Assembly: GCA_024349245.1 (NCBI GenBank)
Contig: JALDNG010000023.1
Location: 1,157,501 to 1,221,500, forward strand
DNA from: Neodontobutis hainanensis
Lineage: Eukaryota > Chordata > Actinopteri > Gobiiformes > Odontobutidae
Direction: 5' to 3'
Length of the DNA stretch: 64,000 nt
The notes beneath the pieces were generated by a model. It ran no database searches, was not told where the DNA came from, and worked only from the letters and a program-made list of their open reading frames with translations. The position numbers were made by a program, and so were the translations under genes. Positions 37,470 through 49,640 of this stretch are shown here, piece by piece (the first letter of the stretch is position 1; each line of letters begins with the position of its first letter).

Positions 37470-40015
37470 GGTCCGAGGTTCAGGGGCGCATATTGGGAAC
37501 AGGTGCGCGTTACTTCCGGCAGGTGAGGTCCCATGTGGAAGTCTACCGCATGTTCAGGCAAATACCCAAGACATCCTCATTGCTGCTCTGCGCCCAAGTG
37601 TGACATTCTCCACTTTTCCCCTTCACACGAGCTGTCCCACGAGCACTCAGCAGCCTATAGGAAGTCACGTTGTCAAAGGATTTGACGTGCGCTTGCATCA
37701 AGTTCCGAATGGATTTTTCTTATAATGTCCTTGCCCCTCTTCCTCTGTGCGTGTGTGCGTGTGTGTTGGATGTTCCCCTCCCGGAGCCTTGCAAACTACT
37801 TTTTTAGCTCCACAAGCAGTGATTACAGACATCTTAGTTTGTTTTAACGTGCATCCTATTATTATTATTTATGATGACTAGTCACTATACTTGACTAAAA
37901 TCCGTTTGAGTATCCTCCACTGGTATGTTTGTTTATCAGTGTAGGTTAGGTATACAGAACTAATTACACTGTTAATCCCTTGAGACTGTTGATGTAGCAG
38001 CAAGGCTTCTTGAAAATGAAACAATAAAATATGCAATTAAGCATGTGAACTCTGGCAATGTGATAATGAACAATCCAAATGTAAATTAACTAAGTCTAAA
38101 TGTGATCCATATCATAGCCTTCCCTCAGATCGTTTTATCACTGTGGTAAAAACTTTGCTTTACTTTAGGATTGAGGTTATTCCTGACATACTTGTTTAGC
38201 TCATGCATGAATTTTATTAATTTGAACTGGGTTAAGGGGCACATCCTCTTGTAATTTCACAGGATTGTGCCATATTGACTCTTTTGTGCACAGGCTTATG
38301 TGCACAAAGAAACACATTAAGGAGTTTGATTAACTCTATAATTGTTGTTGGGTATTTTCCAAACAGAGAAAGAAAAAAAGAAAATCGTCACATATAAAAT
38401 GGTACGCTTTAAGAAAGCATGCCTTCAGATTTCCCCCTGGCCTTTGGCTAGAGTTTAGCAGAGCTTTATTGTAAATCAGCAGCATATTGTAAGTCACACT
38501 TGGCTTGGGTCTGGCCACTGCTGCTTATGACGTCTGTGCAGATGGTGATAGGTCGTCTCCCAAGTTCACAAACATACGGAGGACTTAATCCCCACTCTCC
38601 AGTTCAGCAGTTAGAAGTTCTCTCATGAGTGATGGAAAATAAAAGTTCAGCCAAAAACCTAGGCTCTAATGTCTTGATTGAGAGGGCATTGTATTTTGTT
38701 ACATTTGAGTAGTGTTGCTGAGCACTTGAGACTTCACAGTGCCCTATTGAAAGCTCTTAGTGAGCAAAGTGGATTTTTGTTCCAGGCTGGGACAGTCCTT
38801 TTTATTGTCTCTAGTGTTTTCTGACTGTTTTAGATGATTTAATAGAAAAATACCTGTAAAAGCGGATTTTATTAGACAACTGTAAAAACAGCATACACAC
38901 AACAGTCTTCTTTAATCCTGGAGCATAATCCGGACATGCCTCAAGATATGACTGTCTGACTTGATCTTTGCAACTAGGGCCTTTCTATTTTAAAGAAAAC
39001 CTACTTCAACAATCTTACATTATATCTGTGGATATCCCCTCTAAAACTCCATTGTTTAGTTTTTTTGGGAATGAAAAAAGAATAAGATGTAATTTTATTA
39101 TACAAGAACTCGAGTTAGATTAAAAAAATAATAAAAGTAATTCTGATCTGATTCTGAATATGTTACAAAATTGAATGTCTCTATGATTGTTCATCTAAGT
39201 CCCAAACAATTTTTACAAACTAATCGGCCCATTACCCCCACTTCTGGAAGGAAGTATTCATTTTTTCCTGTGTCTATACACAAATGTGGTCAGGCTCTGA
39301 ACATAGACTCAGTGGAACAGACCTTGTTTATCAGAATACAGTACAAGATGACCACCATTATATAAACATGCTATGACATAGATCATATAGAATCCTTACA
39401 TAAGATATCTGGGACAAAAGCCAATGTTTTTTTCTGACCATTGCACTAGAACTGATCTGTCAGGATTTTATGAGATAAGACAAGACATTTCCTCACAGCT
39501 TTGCCTAAGCCTGGGAAGCACATGGACATGAGCATCATCAATGAACTATGACGTAAAACACCTCGAGCAGAGAGTAATTTGATTTCTTCTGCGTTTTTCT
39601 TTTTTGTTTCCTCTGCATGTGTGAAAATTATAGTGATTAAAAGTTTGGGTGTCATATTTGTTTTAACTGAAGGTACTTTAATGGTACAGTTGTTTCAAAC
39701 TTTTCATACTATGCACTGATGTCAAAAGAAATTGAACATTGTGGCATATTATCTTAGCTTTTACCGTTTGAACATACAGTATGTGGCATTTGAAAACTCC
39801 TGACACTGAGTTTATCTGTATTTTGTTGCCACTTCCGCTTAGAGCTGCTAAAAGAGAAGAATTTTCCTCTAAACAGATAGCCCCTAAAGGATTAGTCTTC
39901 ATAATCTGCCATTCACTGATCCTCGAAATCATACTGTCTGGGTGCTCTGAAATCAGCTTACAGTGACAGTAGATGGTGTGTGAGGGGCTTTATGACTGGG
40001 ATTGCATGCCCACAG
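37470..40015. other. Intergenic DNA upstream of gsg1l
   Basis: The first 250-300 bp upstream of the gsg1l start (to about 37770) are GC-richer and should contain its promoter and 5' UTR. From 37.8 to 40.0 kb the DNA is AT-rich. No exon was recognised, though an upstream exon of the small gene at 40.03 kb could be hidden here because its first recognised exon is preceded by an acceptor-like site. Confidence 0.4.
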
Positions 40016-40033
40016 GCTTTATGTGCAGTAGCA

Positions 40034-40529
40034 ATGAACGAGAAAAAGACAATTGTCGAGTGTCATTTCCAAACTGTAGAGATGACATGTCACCTAATGT
40101 GCAACGGTAAGCTCCGCTCTTTACTCACTTTGCTGTAGCCCACATGTAGCAGGGTACAAGATTACCTTCAATCAACTACATAAAATGTGCAGTTAAGAAT
40201 AATCTGAAAAATAATAATAAAAAAACAAAACAAAACAAAAAAAAAAAAACACCTAGACCTTGCATTTAAACTTTTACTTGCATGGGTCAGGTGCTAATCG
40301 ACCATATAGAAAAGTAAATTCGCAAGACAATAATCCAAATGACCCGAAATACAAATGCTTGTAGCGGATGGTGCACGAGTGTGTTCTTTTTACAGATGGA
40401 TTCAAACAGGATCTAAATGAGACAACTGCTGCCTTAGACAGTCTTAAGAACTATTACAATTTGATTACAGAGAAGCGGAAGAAAATGGATGGATTACAGA
40501 GACACTTGGTGCAAAATACCAGATGGTGA
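40034..40529 (+). CDS. Candidate small two-exon gene, function unknown
   Basis: Joining 40034-40106 to 40396-40529 gives an uninterrupted 68-residue frame ending in TGA. The donor (CAACG|gtaagc) and acceptor (tgttctttttacag|AT) are both strong, and the phase fits (codon G|AT). An AATAAA lies at 40538-40543, nine bases after the stop. The second exon encodes a regular helix-forming peptide, for example GFKQDLNETTAALDSLKNYY and ITEKRKKMDGLQRHL, with hydrophobic spacing that suggests a coiled coil. The first exon contains three cysteines. The frame stays open upstream of the ATG to an acceptor-like cacag|GC at 40015/40016, so more 5' exons are possible. The gene is convergent with sec23b. I do not recognise the family; a vague likeness to TEX12-type coiled coils is too weak to name it. 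No frame here reaches the size at which simple ORF listings start. Confidence 0.5.
40200..40250. repeat. A-rich low-complexity run
   Basis: Interrupted poly(A) with AAT and AAAAC units, inside the intron of the candidate small gene. It could be the tail of an old retroposon, but no body is recognisable next to it. Confidence 0.7.
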
Positions 40530-41048
40530 ACATCACCAATAAATCACCAGTGAATTATTTTTCTCAGAACTTCATAATCCTTATTTTAATTAACTTTAAA
40601 TGTTTATGAAAACGTTTCTCACATACATGTACAATTATATAATTTATGAATAAGAGATTTCAAGAGACATTTAGCTATAGACAAAGCAGACAGATGCTTT
40701 ACAGGAGCTTTAACCACAAGATGCAATAGATAGTGTTAGGACAAACAAACAAAGTTATTGTATCATTCAGACTGGGTAGCTCATTTCACACAATTATTGC
40801 TCAACTGAGGACTTCTGGAGAGATGAAGACATCTGTTACATATAACATAATCATAAAAAGGATGATAAGCTCTACTTGCTCGCCCTAATTATTGTGGAAT
40901 GTGTCTCACACAGTTGTCACATAAAAATGTAAAATCAAGCACCTCCAGTCGACTCTCTGGGTTTGCCTTTTTCACATAATTAGAGAAATGTTAATGGATC
41001 CATAGACATCCTGCTGGCTTTACCACTGCAGCGCTGTAGTGGAAACAA

Positions 41049-41918
41049 TTATGCAGAGCTAGACACGGCCAGTTTCTTCAAGTGATCCATAAACACCTGC
41101 AGGCTCACGTCATCTGTAAGAATCGGAGCTCCAGTCTCCTGCAGATGAACAGAAAGAGCACAAGAGACAATAGCATCAAACTCACTTTAAAAAATAAAAA
41201 ATAAACTGAACAAGTTTAATGCCCAGACATGTTTATTATGAACGTCAGCTTATGCAAGTCCCTGTTGCAATCTTATGCACTGAATGAACAGATGTATTTC
41301 CAAGCATGTGTAAGCGGCAGGTTATGGTTTAGCTCTTCCTTAACTTGGAAAATAAGAGATTAATGCCATTTTCATTTTAATAATCTCTCCTTTTTAGAAC
41401 CAGAGGTTAACTAATCCAAGACCTGTGTCTAATCTAAGTTATTAGTTCAAATTGTGTAAGCCTATTAATTATTATTAAGTTTGGCACAGGACATTTCAAA
41501 TCTGTACAAAATCATTTAACAGCCATAAATAAGAGCATAAGAGCAAACAATGCCCAGATTTGTCACTGAACACATTCTCAGTTTGGAACAGCATGCACTG
41601 ATGAGTTTTAAAAGAATAAGGAAATGTTGAGATGGAACATGAAGGGAGTGCCATATAGTCTAGTTTAAATGTAAGACGGTTGTTTAGAATGCCATACCTG
41701 TCCCCAGGCATACAGGTTGTTGTGGGTCTGCGATGGGTTGACCTTTGAGAGCAGAAAGCGAGCCTGTGATCCTCCATGTTCTGTGTCGACGTAACGTGGC
41801 ATCGGGAAACGGGTCTGAAGAATCTCCTGAGCATCATCAAGTGGAGCCTGCAGCAGCTGTTTGAAGTTCTCGTATTCTGCCATTTCCTGGTAGCCAGCCT
41901 TCCGCCACTGGGCAATGG

Positions 41919-41953
<35 letters not shown>

Positions 41954-44900
41954 AGATAAACATGTTCTTACTTCATTTTTTTAAATAAATTTTACACCTA
42001 AATTATTTGTGAATGTGGTGTCATCTTACCTCTCCATGGTAGATGACCAGCTGGAAGAAAGTGTCCATGAGCAGAATTCTGTCTGGGAGGATACTGCTAC
42101 TGTCCAGAAGCACAGGCTGTGACAAACAGATCCACATTAATTTCAAATAGGAGAAAGCTTACATGTCAGAAGGTAAGCTACAAGTTCCCCTTGTCCCACT
42201 GGTAACATAGATGGTATTGTGGGTGTGAGGCTGACCTCTGGTGGTCCATAAAAGGAGTAAGAGTAGAGAATGGGCTGGACCATGATGAGGGACTGGGTCA
42301 GATCCTGTCTGACAAAGTGATGCCTATAATATGAGGACTCATCAGGACTGTTGTTAAACACCTGCAGAAAAGGCGACCGCCGCAGGTGGAACATGAACTG
42401 TGATTAAAAAAAGAAAGCAAAGAGTTTAACTCAATGAAAAACATTAATGTGATTAAAATTATTGTGATTAAATGCATTAAACAATGATGTTATAGTCTGT
42501 TTTTTCTTAACAAAATAATACATTACATTTATGCAACATTTTTATTTACCACTAGGTGGGAGTGTTACCTGTGGGTAGAGAGAGAGCGACTCTGAAAGTC
42601 TGAAGGATGTAGGATCATCTTTATTGAACTGGCCAAATTTCTGACACTGCAACCAAATAAGAAAAAGATTAAAAATATTAGTGTTTTAACAATACAGCTT
42701 GCCACATGACACTGCTTCACATGCCTAATCATGAGGAATGGCACTTACCAGGCGAATAAGTTGTCTGTCTAGCCAGCGCAGCACGTCTGGTCCCTCTTCT
42801 GACTCTGCCCTGAACACTCCAAGACGGGCCATAAGCACAGCTGCTGCTTCCTGGTCAAATGATGACTCAATGTGCTGAATCTGGGACTGAGCATCAGCCC
42901 AGCTATAGAAGGAACCCCACAGAGGAAGAGGAAAGAGAAAGAGAGGAAGTACCAGGTAAGTCCAGGTGAGTTATAGGTGTGGAGCTAATGACGCACACGC
43001 ATAGTTATGATCTGCTGGAATGTAAACACCCTTTCCTCAAAGGCTGATATTAGGTTTTGTTTAAAAACTGCCAGGCTAATTATAGAAGTAACTTACGCAG
43101 ACAGATAAAGTGCTCTCAAATTGAATGAGTCTTACTTTCTGGCAATGGTAGTGACGCGTATCCTCTTCTGTGTGTTGGAATGCTGATACTGAGTTACAAA
43201 CTGGACCGCTCCACGTCCCCCCTGAGGAATTGGTGCATTGTGCTACAAAAACACAAACAAATTGCACACCGTGAGAGTTCTGATTTCGAAACAATGAAGA
43301 TCCTTTTACTTTCACCACAGTCTCAATTTAGATAATTTACCTGATTTACCACCTCAAAATAAAGCCCCAAAGTGGTTGAAGGATTAAGGCTGCATATTTT
43401 CCACTGGTTTGTGCCACCAATGCCCATTTCCTGCACAAGCATTGCACATTAAAACCAATGCTGGTAAATAACATTTCTCACATTACAGTATTAAAAAGGT
43501 GGTAATCTGATGACCCTTATCTCTCAGTGACTCACATTCTCTGAAACACTGGAACCTTTGGAGTTGAGTGAAACACATGGTCCAATTGCTCCACAAACTT
43601 TGAGCTCCCTTGAGGTCTAAAAAGTAGGTTAATGTTAGTTGCTTTCGTGGCAGTTAATAAAAAGACAAAAACTGTTTTCTTTCACTGTACACTTACCTTA
43701 ACTTCCAGGACACCTCCAAAAGCCATGCGGAAATCTCCATTAAAGTCTTTACTAAAGACTCTTTGGAAGGTTTGTTTGAACAGTGAGGTGTTGAAGGAGT
43801 CTCCCATCACAATGTGGCCCCTATAATACAGCACAATGTGGTGTAACTATGTCAAATCAAATCTGTAATAAAAGCAGTGTAAACAGTAAAGCAATGTACC
43901 CTGTAAGATTAGACAGGCATTTCATCTCCAACAATCCAGTCTGGTCCAGAGCACATGCATAGATATCAATACTGTGGCCATTTACAGCTGAGCGGTTGGC
44001 CATGGCTTCATAATACTGCATGTCACAAAAAAAAATAAAATAAAATAAGACAAATGTAGAAAAAAGACAACCAAATATGTTTGTTAATAAATGATTGTAT
44101 TGTAACTAGTTGTACAAATATTTACAGCGGATGATATTTTACCTTAGCGGCTTTCTTTAGATGGCGAGCGTTGTCCTTCTGGATGTCGTGCCAAGAGCGT
44201 ATTGGAGTTTTTAGTTCATCACCCACCACCATACCTGGGCCCTGGGTTGGCGGCCCTCCAATAAACAGCATCACACGAGCACCTGTGTTTGGAAATGTAC
44301 CCTGCGGAATAACAAGTGGAGTTGGTTACAGTAAATCTACATTGTTGTTTATCCTTTACAAAAATCCCATAACAATTATTAAAGGAAAAAAAAAAAAAAA
44401 AAAGTATTCATTCATTGTTTTGTGTTGCTGGAATAAAAAGTGAACACCAACGTGTGACCTACTTCAAGTTTGAGGAGTGGTGAAAGGTATCGTGTGAATA
44501 TGCCATGTGTAAAGCAAAACTTGATTGATCAGATTGTTTTGAGACAATATGAACTTCAATTATGATGATCTGCCATATTATAGTTTATTAAAATTCCAAA
44601 CAGAGATATTATATAACACAAAAAAATGTGTGCAATTATTGCTTTGAAGGCAGTTTAGTATTGAGTAGGAAACACAGAAAGATGGCAAACACTCTGCTTC
44701 CTCAACTCCCTAACCCTTACCCAATGGTCAAAAGTCCACAATTTATGAGTCTCTGGAAATGACCTCCACACTAAGACGTTTGGACAGGGGCCAGAAATAT
44801 CAGAAAATGTGATGCTTTAAAGAGAAAGAGAAAACTAGGGGACAAATAAAAACTGACCTATTTAAAACGTGTCTAGCAAGTTCCAATAAATCAGTAAATC

Positions 44901-46735
44901 AATCGTCTCTGAAAGAGCAAAGTGTTTATAAACTCTAATCAGCCCTCAACTTCTGTCTGCAGTACAGGGACAGTACAGCAAGAGAATGATCTGTGGCACT
45001 CAGTTATCAGTTATATAAACACACAGATTAACAGTAGAGAGAAGATTATATTGGTTTAAGTTAGAAGACAGAAGGCAATAATCGACTGATGACAAAGCAC
45101 ATGTTCTGTTACACTTAAAAGATAACTAGGCCCTCCGAAGAGTTACAAGTAACTCAAACGGCTAATACAGAGCATAACTCATTCATACTTTCAGTTCACA
45201 TAAATTAAAGAGAGAAAATGTTTACCTCAAGTAAGCCAACAGCAACAGACAGTGCAACACCAGTGGAGCGTAGTGGCCGTTTGCCCTGAGGGACGGGCCA
45301 TGGGTCTCTCTGCAGTTCACCCAGCAGGTCGGTCAGGTTCATATCCACACGATGCACGGGCTGCAGGAACCTAAATATATAAGCAAAATCATTAGTTAGA
45401 CAACAAAATTGCTTTTACATCATACTAGAAGCAATTGCTCCTTCCATGTCACACCTGCATGAAGCTTCAGCGTCCTGAGGAGCCATAGGACGGCCTTGCT
45501 GCCCTGGTGCTAAGGGTTTAGTTAAACCCAACATCTCCTGGAGGACACGGGTAGAAAAAAAAACACATTAAGCAAATATATAAAACACAACTCAATATTC
45601 ACTCCCAGCCATACATTCTGAGGAAAGAAAACATGGTGTAAAACAAAGTGTTTAGTTATATTTTGAAGACTAAGCTCTGTGTTGTTCTCAATTACTCATA
45701 GTTTGATAGTGAGATTAAAATATTCCGAAAGCCCATAACCTACCTGGATCTGTTTTGAGGAGAGATCTTTGGTGCCTCTGAAAACATAGCTTTTAGCAAT
45801 GCCCTCACAGCTTAGCTCGTGAACCTGCACCATGCGGCCAAATGTGATGAGGCCCACCAAGGCGTTGGGAGGCAACAAGCTGAGGGACATCTGCAGGGAC
45901 TCTTTCAGTGCCTGGAGATCCTCTTCTTCCAAACATGTGTCCACTACGTACAAGAAGATCAAAGGAGCTGGGGGTCCACGCTGGAAAAAAAAGACGTGAT
46001 GTGAGAAATGTGATATTACTCTTAAAATTATGGTACACTTGAACAAAACAAGGAAGTGCTTATTACAATTACATTTAGAATGTATTTACCTTTGCACAGT
46101 TTACACATTTAATCTACATTAGGTCAGAGTGCAGATATAGACATGTTTACCTGTACAATGTACTCAATGGTAGAAAACTGTGACATGAGTTCAGCAGGCT
46201 GGTTCACCTCCGAAATGCCTGCATAAGATGGAGGAAACTGCAGAAACAGAGACAAGCATAAATGAGCCAGCAATTTTGAGCCAAAGTTTTATACTAGTTG
46301 TATACAAGAAGCCACAACTACTAAAACATAATAGGACTGTAAATTGTACTTACTGGGTTTCTCTGGAAACAGAAGTTGCATGCCCATATTTTTGCTCTAA
46401 AGTCGACCTGACTGTAAAAAAAAATAAAAAATAAATTATAATAAATGAGTAAAAAAAAAGACAACATTTGACCATTTGTTTGTTTTTTGTTTCACTATTA
46501 TTTGTTTTACTCACCTTAATGGATTAAGAACTGCTTTACAGTTTGCTCTGCTGCAAAGTACTGGTTCATACTGGACAGGAGGCAGATCAGGCCTCTCTTT
46601 CAGGGGTGTGTAGAGGCAAGCGACAGGTACCACCAGCCGAGTGGCTTCAAGACGACTGGAGGGCCAAAGGTTCCAGCTGAATCTAACCCCATCCCTGTCC
46701 TCGTTTTGTTGGATAAACTCCTGGTAGGTCGTCAT
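41049..46735 (-). CDS. sec23b: COPII coat subunit Sec23B
   Basis: Sec23 is the GTPase-activating partner of Sar1 and forms the inner COPII coat with Sec24 on ER exit sites. Eighteen coding exons: 46515-46735, 46354-46411, 46151-46237, 45744-45980, 45455-45537, 45226-45370, 44143-44301, 43900-44015, 43697-43820, 43536-43616, 43341-43430, 43136-43242, 42749-42902, 42569-42646, 42236-42397, 42030-42116, 41698-41919, 41049-41138. They sum to 2301 nt, or 766 residues (human SEC23B 767), with no frame conflict. Domains in order are the zinc finger (CSRANC ... CNFC), the trunk (LIFLYVVDTCLEEEDLQAL), beta-sandwich, helical region and the C-terminal gelsolin-like fold (TEHGGSQARFLLSKVNPSQT). SEC23B rather than SEC23A is supported by RRSPFLQVFNN, PILYSYSF and NNLYAWGQETGAP. 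The arginine-finger region is intact as far as I can read it. Confidence 0.96.
41922..41952. repeat. Poly(A) run, 31 bases
   Basis: An uninterrupted A31 on the plus strand. Read on the sec23b strand it is T31 immediately followed by the AG acceptor of the penultimate coding exon, so the homopolymer is that exon's whole polypyrimidine tract. Confidence 0.97.
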
Positions 46736-47269
46736 GATAAAGCTTCGCAAAGAAAAAGCCAAAATGAATGTTACTATAAGGTCCTATTTTGAGTCACAAA
46801 GCTACACTAAGCTCCAGCACTTAATGCTACTGCCTTTTTGTCTCTCATTTTAAAATGACGGCGCTACTTCAAGTATGACGCACAAGTGTGTCAATGGAAA
46901 CCTGACCAGCCTGTTTTGATGGACTGTACCCAACACTGAAGAATCCCTTGAATACTTTAAAACTCCACCTTTGTTGGCATGTGTACTCTTGCTTTTAACA
47001 CAGCCATTATAGAGACATTTTGTTTCCCCAGCAACCACAATAGTAACAATTATTTAGTTTTTAAACTTATTAACACACATCCTTCAATTTAAATGGATTT
47101 AAAACAATAAACCTGATTGCAACAGTGGTGATGTAGAAGTAATAAATCAAACAGATCAATCATTGTTTTAATATTTGACAGTTAATATTTCTACCAGGTA
47201 ACTCCCAGACTGATTGAATTGAGTAGCTAATGTAAAAGTGACAAACTATACCAGACAAAAGCCATTTAA

Positions 47270-47270
47270 A

Positions 47271-47329
<59 letters not shown>

Positions 47330-47349
47330 ATAATATATATATATTATAA
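47270..47349. repeat. AT-dinucleotide microsatellite
   Basis: About 80 bp of TA/AT repeat with a few interruptions (TATTATAATATAATA), located in the first (5' UTR) intron of sec23b. Confidence 0.95.
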
Positions 47350-47786
47350 ATAAATACTTCTGACAACCAAATAGTTTATTTTGTTTATGTACTGGGTTTG
47401 AATATACTTTTTTCATGAACTCACAATTCTTTGTTTACTATTAGCATTGGGTTGATTTCGATAATTTAGCCCCGTAAACATCAGGAAAAAAAAGCTATTG
47501 CATTTGGTGAAAAGACGTTACCGCTACCACATAAACCAGACAAAACTAAAGGTTTATTCAATAATGTTACACAAATAATATGTGCTTGTCTTAAAGCTTA
47601 CTTCTGTATGTGTTTCTTATGTCTAATTTCATTGCTCTGCTATTAAAAATCGCCAGGAGCTAACACTTTAACTGGTTAGGGTTAGCTAACGGATTGCAGC
47701 ATTAAACCACTTCCTGTCCCTTTTATGAACGAAAGCGAGGGCAAACTAGGACTTATATTTGAAGGGCATTTTTTGATCACTTACCT

Positions 47787-47900
47787 TTTCTGTTTCCAAA
47801 TAAATAAAGATCGTGTCCTGTTTTAATGAAATTATAGCATCTGCAGATGAGGATAGCACAAGAAGATTGAAAGACGACGGTAAGGTACCCACCAATGGTA
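47787..47900 (-). other. sec23b: sec23b 5' non-coding exon (probable)
   Basis: On the minus strand, GGAAACAGAAAAG|gtaagtg at 47786/47787 is a strong donor about 1.05 kb upstream of the first coding exon. The sequence before it has no long frame and sits next to a promoter-like region, so it is best read as a non-coding first exon. Its 5' limit is not visible from sequence and is only a guess. Confidence 0.55.
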
Positions 47901-47929
47901 TTCACACAGCCGGCTTCTGTACTTTATTA

Positions 47930-47990
47930 GAGTGACGTGTTACTCCAAGTTCAGCCCTTCCCTATTGGCTGTCTTTTCCGTGACGTCAAA
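47930..47990 (-). promoter_or_regulatory. sec23b upstream promoter elements (CRE/UPRE, CCAAT)
   Basis: Within 60 bp there are a TGACGTG (47933-47939), a CCAAT box in sense orientation for sec23b (reverse of ATTGG at 47964-47968) and a full palindromic CRE TGACGTCA (47981-47988). Members of the CREB/ATF and CREB3/ATF6/XBP1 families bind such motifs, and CREB3L2 is known to drive SEC23 expression in secretory cells. The motifs are seen directly; their use is inferred from position. Confidence 0.55.
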
Positions 47991-48069
47991 GCGTTTTGCG
48001 TGCTGTCATTACGTCTTGGAAATCTTCTTCTTCTTTTAAAGGCGGGTCGCAACCTGGTCGCAACCAACC

Positions 48070-48420
48070 GTTAAGGTGGATAACGTCCCTTACTGTACCG
48101 GAGTTTTTATCTCGTTTTTTTTTTTACCTACACCTTTTGTATGTACTGGGGGGATCGTGCCATCTCTGTGGAACAAACAGCCCCCTGACATGCGCACCAT
48201 TACAGACTTTGGTCGTTTTAAATCCAGACTCAAAACATATTTATTCAGACTGGCCTTTAAAATTCAGTAGGGCTGTGACACTTTTGGTTTTATAACTGTA
48301 GATTATAATATTAATATTACTCTGGTTTTATTGTACATTTATTATCTATGTTTAATTTTATTGGAAACCACTTTGGTCACTTTTTGTGTTGTAAAGGGCT
48401 ATACAAATACACTTTCATTA
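48070..48420 (+). mobile_element. LINE-2-type retrotransposon 3' end, relic
   Basis: A frame at 48076-48270 reads VPSLWNKQPPDMRT then FKSRLKTYLFRLAFK, the typical C-terminus of fish L2/Maui reverse transcriptase ORFs. It is followed by a 3' UTR ending TTGTAAAGGGCTATACAAATACA, close to the common L2 tail. Only the last few hundred bases are present, as usual for 5'-truncated LINE copies. The frame has no start and no RT core. Confidence 0.8.
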
Positions 48421-48587
48421 ATTTATTAACCCTGTGTTTTTGATGTACCCCATCAATGCTCTGCTACATTCCTTAGTGTTGTTACCTTTTCCCAATATTG
48501 CCTGTAAGTTTCAGCCCCTTTCTCCGTGCTACATAAAGTACTACATACAATTAAAATGTAACACCATGTGTAACATTATATTATTTA

Positions 48588-49640
48588 CTCACAGGACTTT
48601 ACAGACAAAAACAAACATCTACAACTAGACGGAGATGAGACTATTGTCTTCTTTGCTGTCACATCCCTCTTTACCTGCATACCCACCAATGAAGCAATCG
48701 TGGTTGTAAGGAAGGAAGAGACTAGTACAGAACACATCTTTACAGGACAGGACAAACCTTACCCCGGACCATATTTGCAGTTTACTGGAGGTATGTTTAA
48801 ACACTACTTATTTACAGTTCAGAGGTAACTTCTACAGATAAAAACACGGCTGTGTGAGACACAGAAACCAAACAGACAAGAACCAGGAAAAGAAGCAAAG
48901 GGTGTAGTTATCCCTTATGTGTCTGGTTTATCTGAAAAGCTTAAAAGGATTTTCTAAACACAACATTCCAGTCCACTTTAAACCAACGAACACTCTGCGT
49001 CAAAAACTGGTCCATCCTCAAGACAAGATCCCCTCACACTAACAGAGTAATGTAGTTTATGCAGTTCAGTGAAGAGTGCAGTGACAGTTATGTCAGAGAA
49101 ACAAAACAACAGCTTCACAAGAGGATGTATCAGCACAGAAGAGCCAATCCTGGAGGACCTGAGTTTGCAGTCCACCTCCACCTCAAAGAGAAAGGACATT
49201 CCTTTGAGGACAGCAATGTCCGAATTTTGGCCAGAGAGGCCAGATAGTTTGAGAGAGGAAAAGCCCTCACTAAAAAGAGGAGGTGGCCTCAGATTCCTGT
49301 TGCCTAGTATTGATAACAGTGTTTTGAAACCTAAATCAAAAAAGTTTTACCCTAGATAACAACACCTGAATGGAACAGTGTCACTAACAATTCATCTGAG
49401 CCTTTAACAACTCTCACATCCAGAGTCACACTGCCCTTTCATAACCAACGACTAAGAGACCAGAACAGCCTGGTTCCAGCAGGTTTGGTTTCAGGGGAAA
49501 CTCCTCCCTCTTGAGATATCAGCTCAGCTCTCTTACCAGTTGATTACAGAATTGATAAAGTCTCTTGAAATTAGAGACAAAACGTCTTTATCTTGAAAAC
49601 TGGTCCAGATGCTTTTGTTTTAACCTTTTCTTCAAAATGA
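48588..49640 (+). mobile_element. Penelope-like element relic (RT and GIY-YIG pieces)
   Basis: The first piece (about 48625-48720) reads DETIVFFAVTSLFTCIPTNEA, matching the reverse transcriptase N-terminal block of Penelope-like elements. Near 48820-48860 an NFYR.KHGC-type fragment is frame-broken. At about 49040-49330 the frame gives CSDSYVRETKQQLHKRMYQH and HLHLKEKGHSFEDSNVRIL, a GIY-YIG-type endonuclease region in which the usual YIG is changed to YVR. The tail includes the typical AGAGACAAAACGTCTTTATC stretch at about 49580. Frames are broken and a large part of the RT is missing, so it is inactive. Family assignment is from memory of fish Penelope copies. Confidence 0.75.

Noticed and set aside
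39781..39966. 61-codon plus-strand frame just upstream of the candidate small gene
   Set aside because: It contains its own stop before the acceptor at 40015 and has no donor that would join in phase; not supported as its 5' exon.
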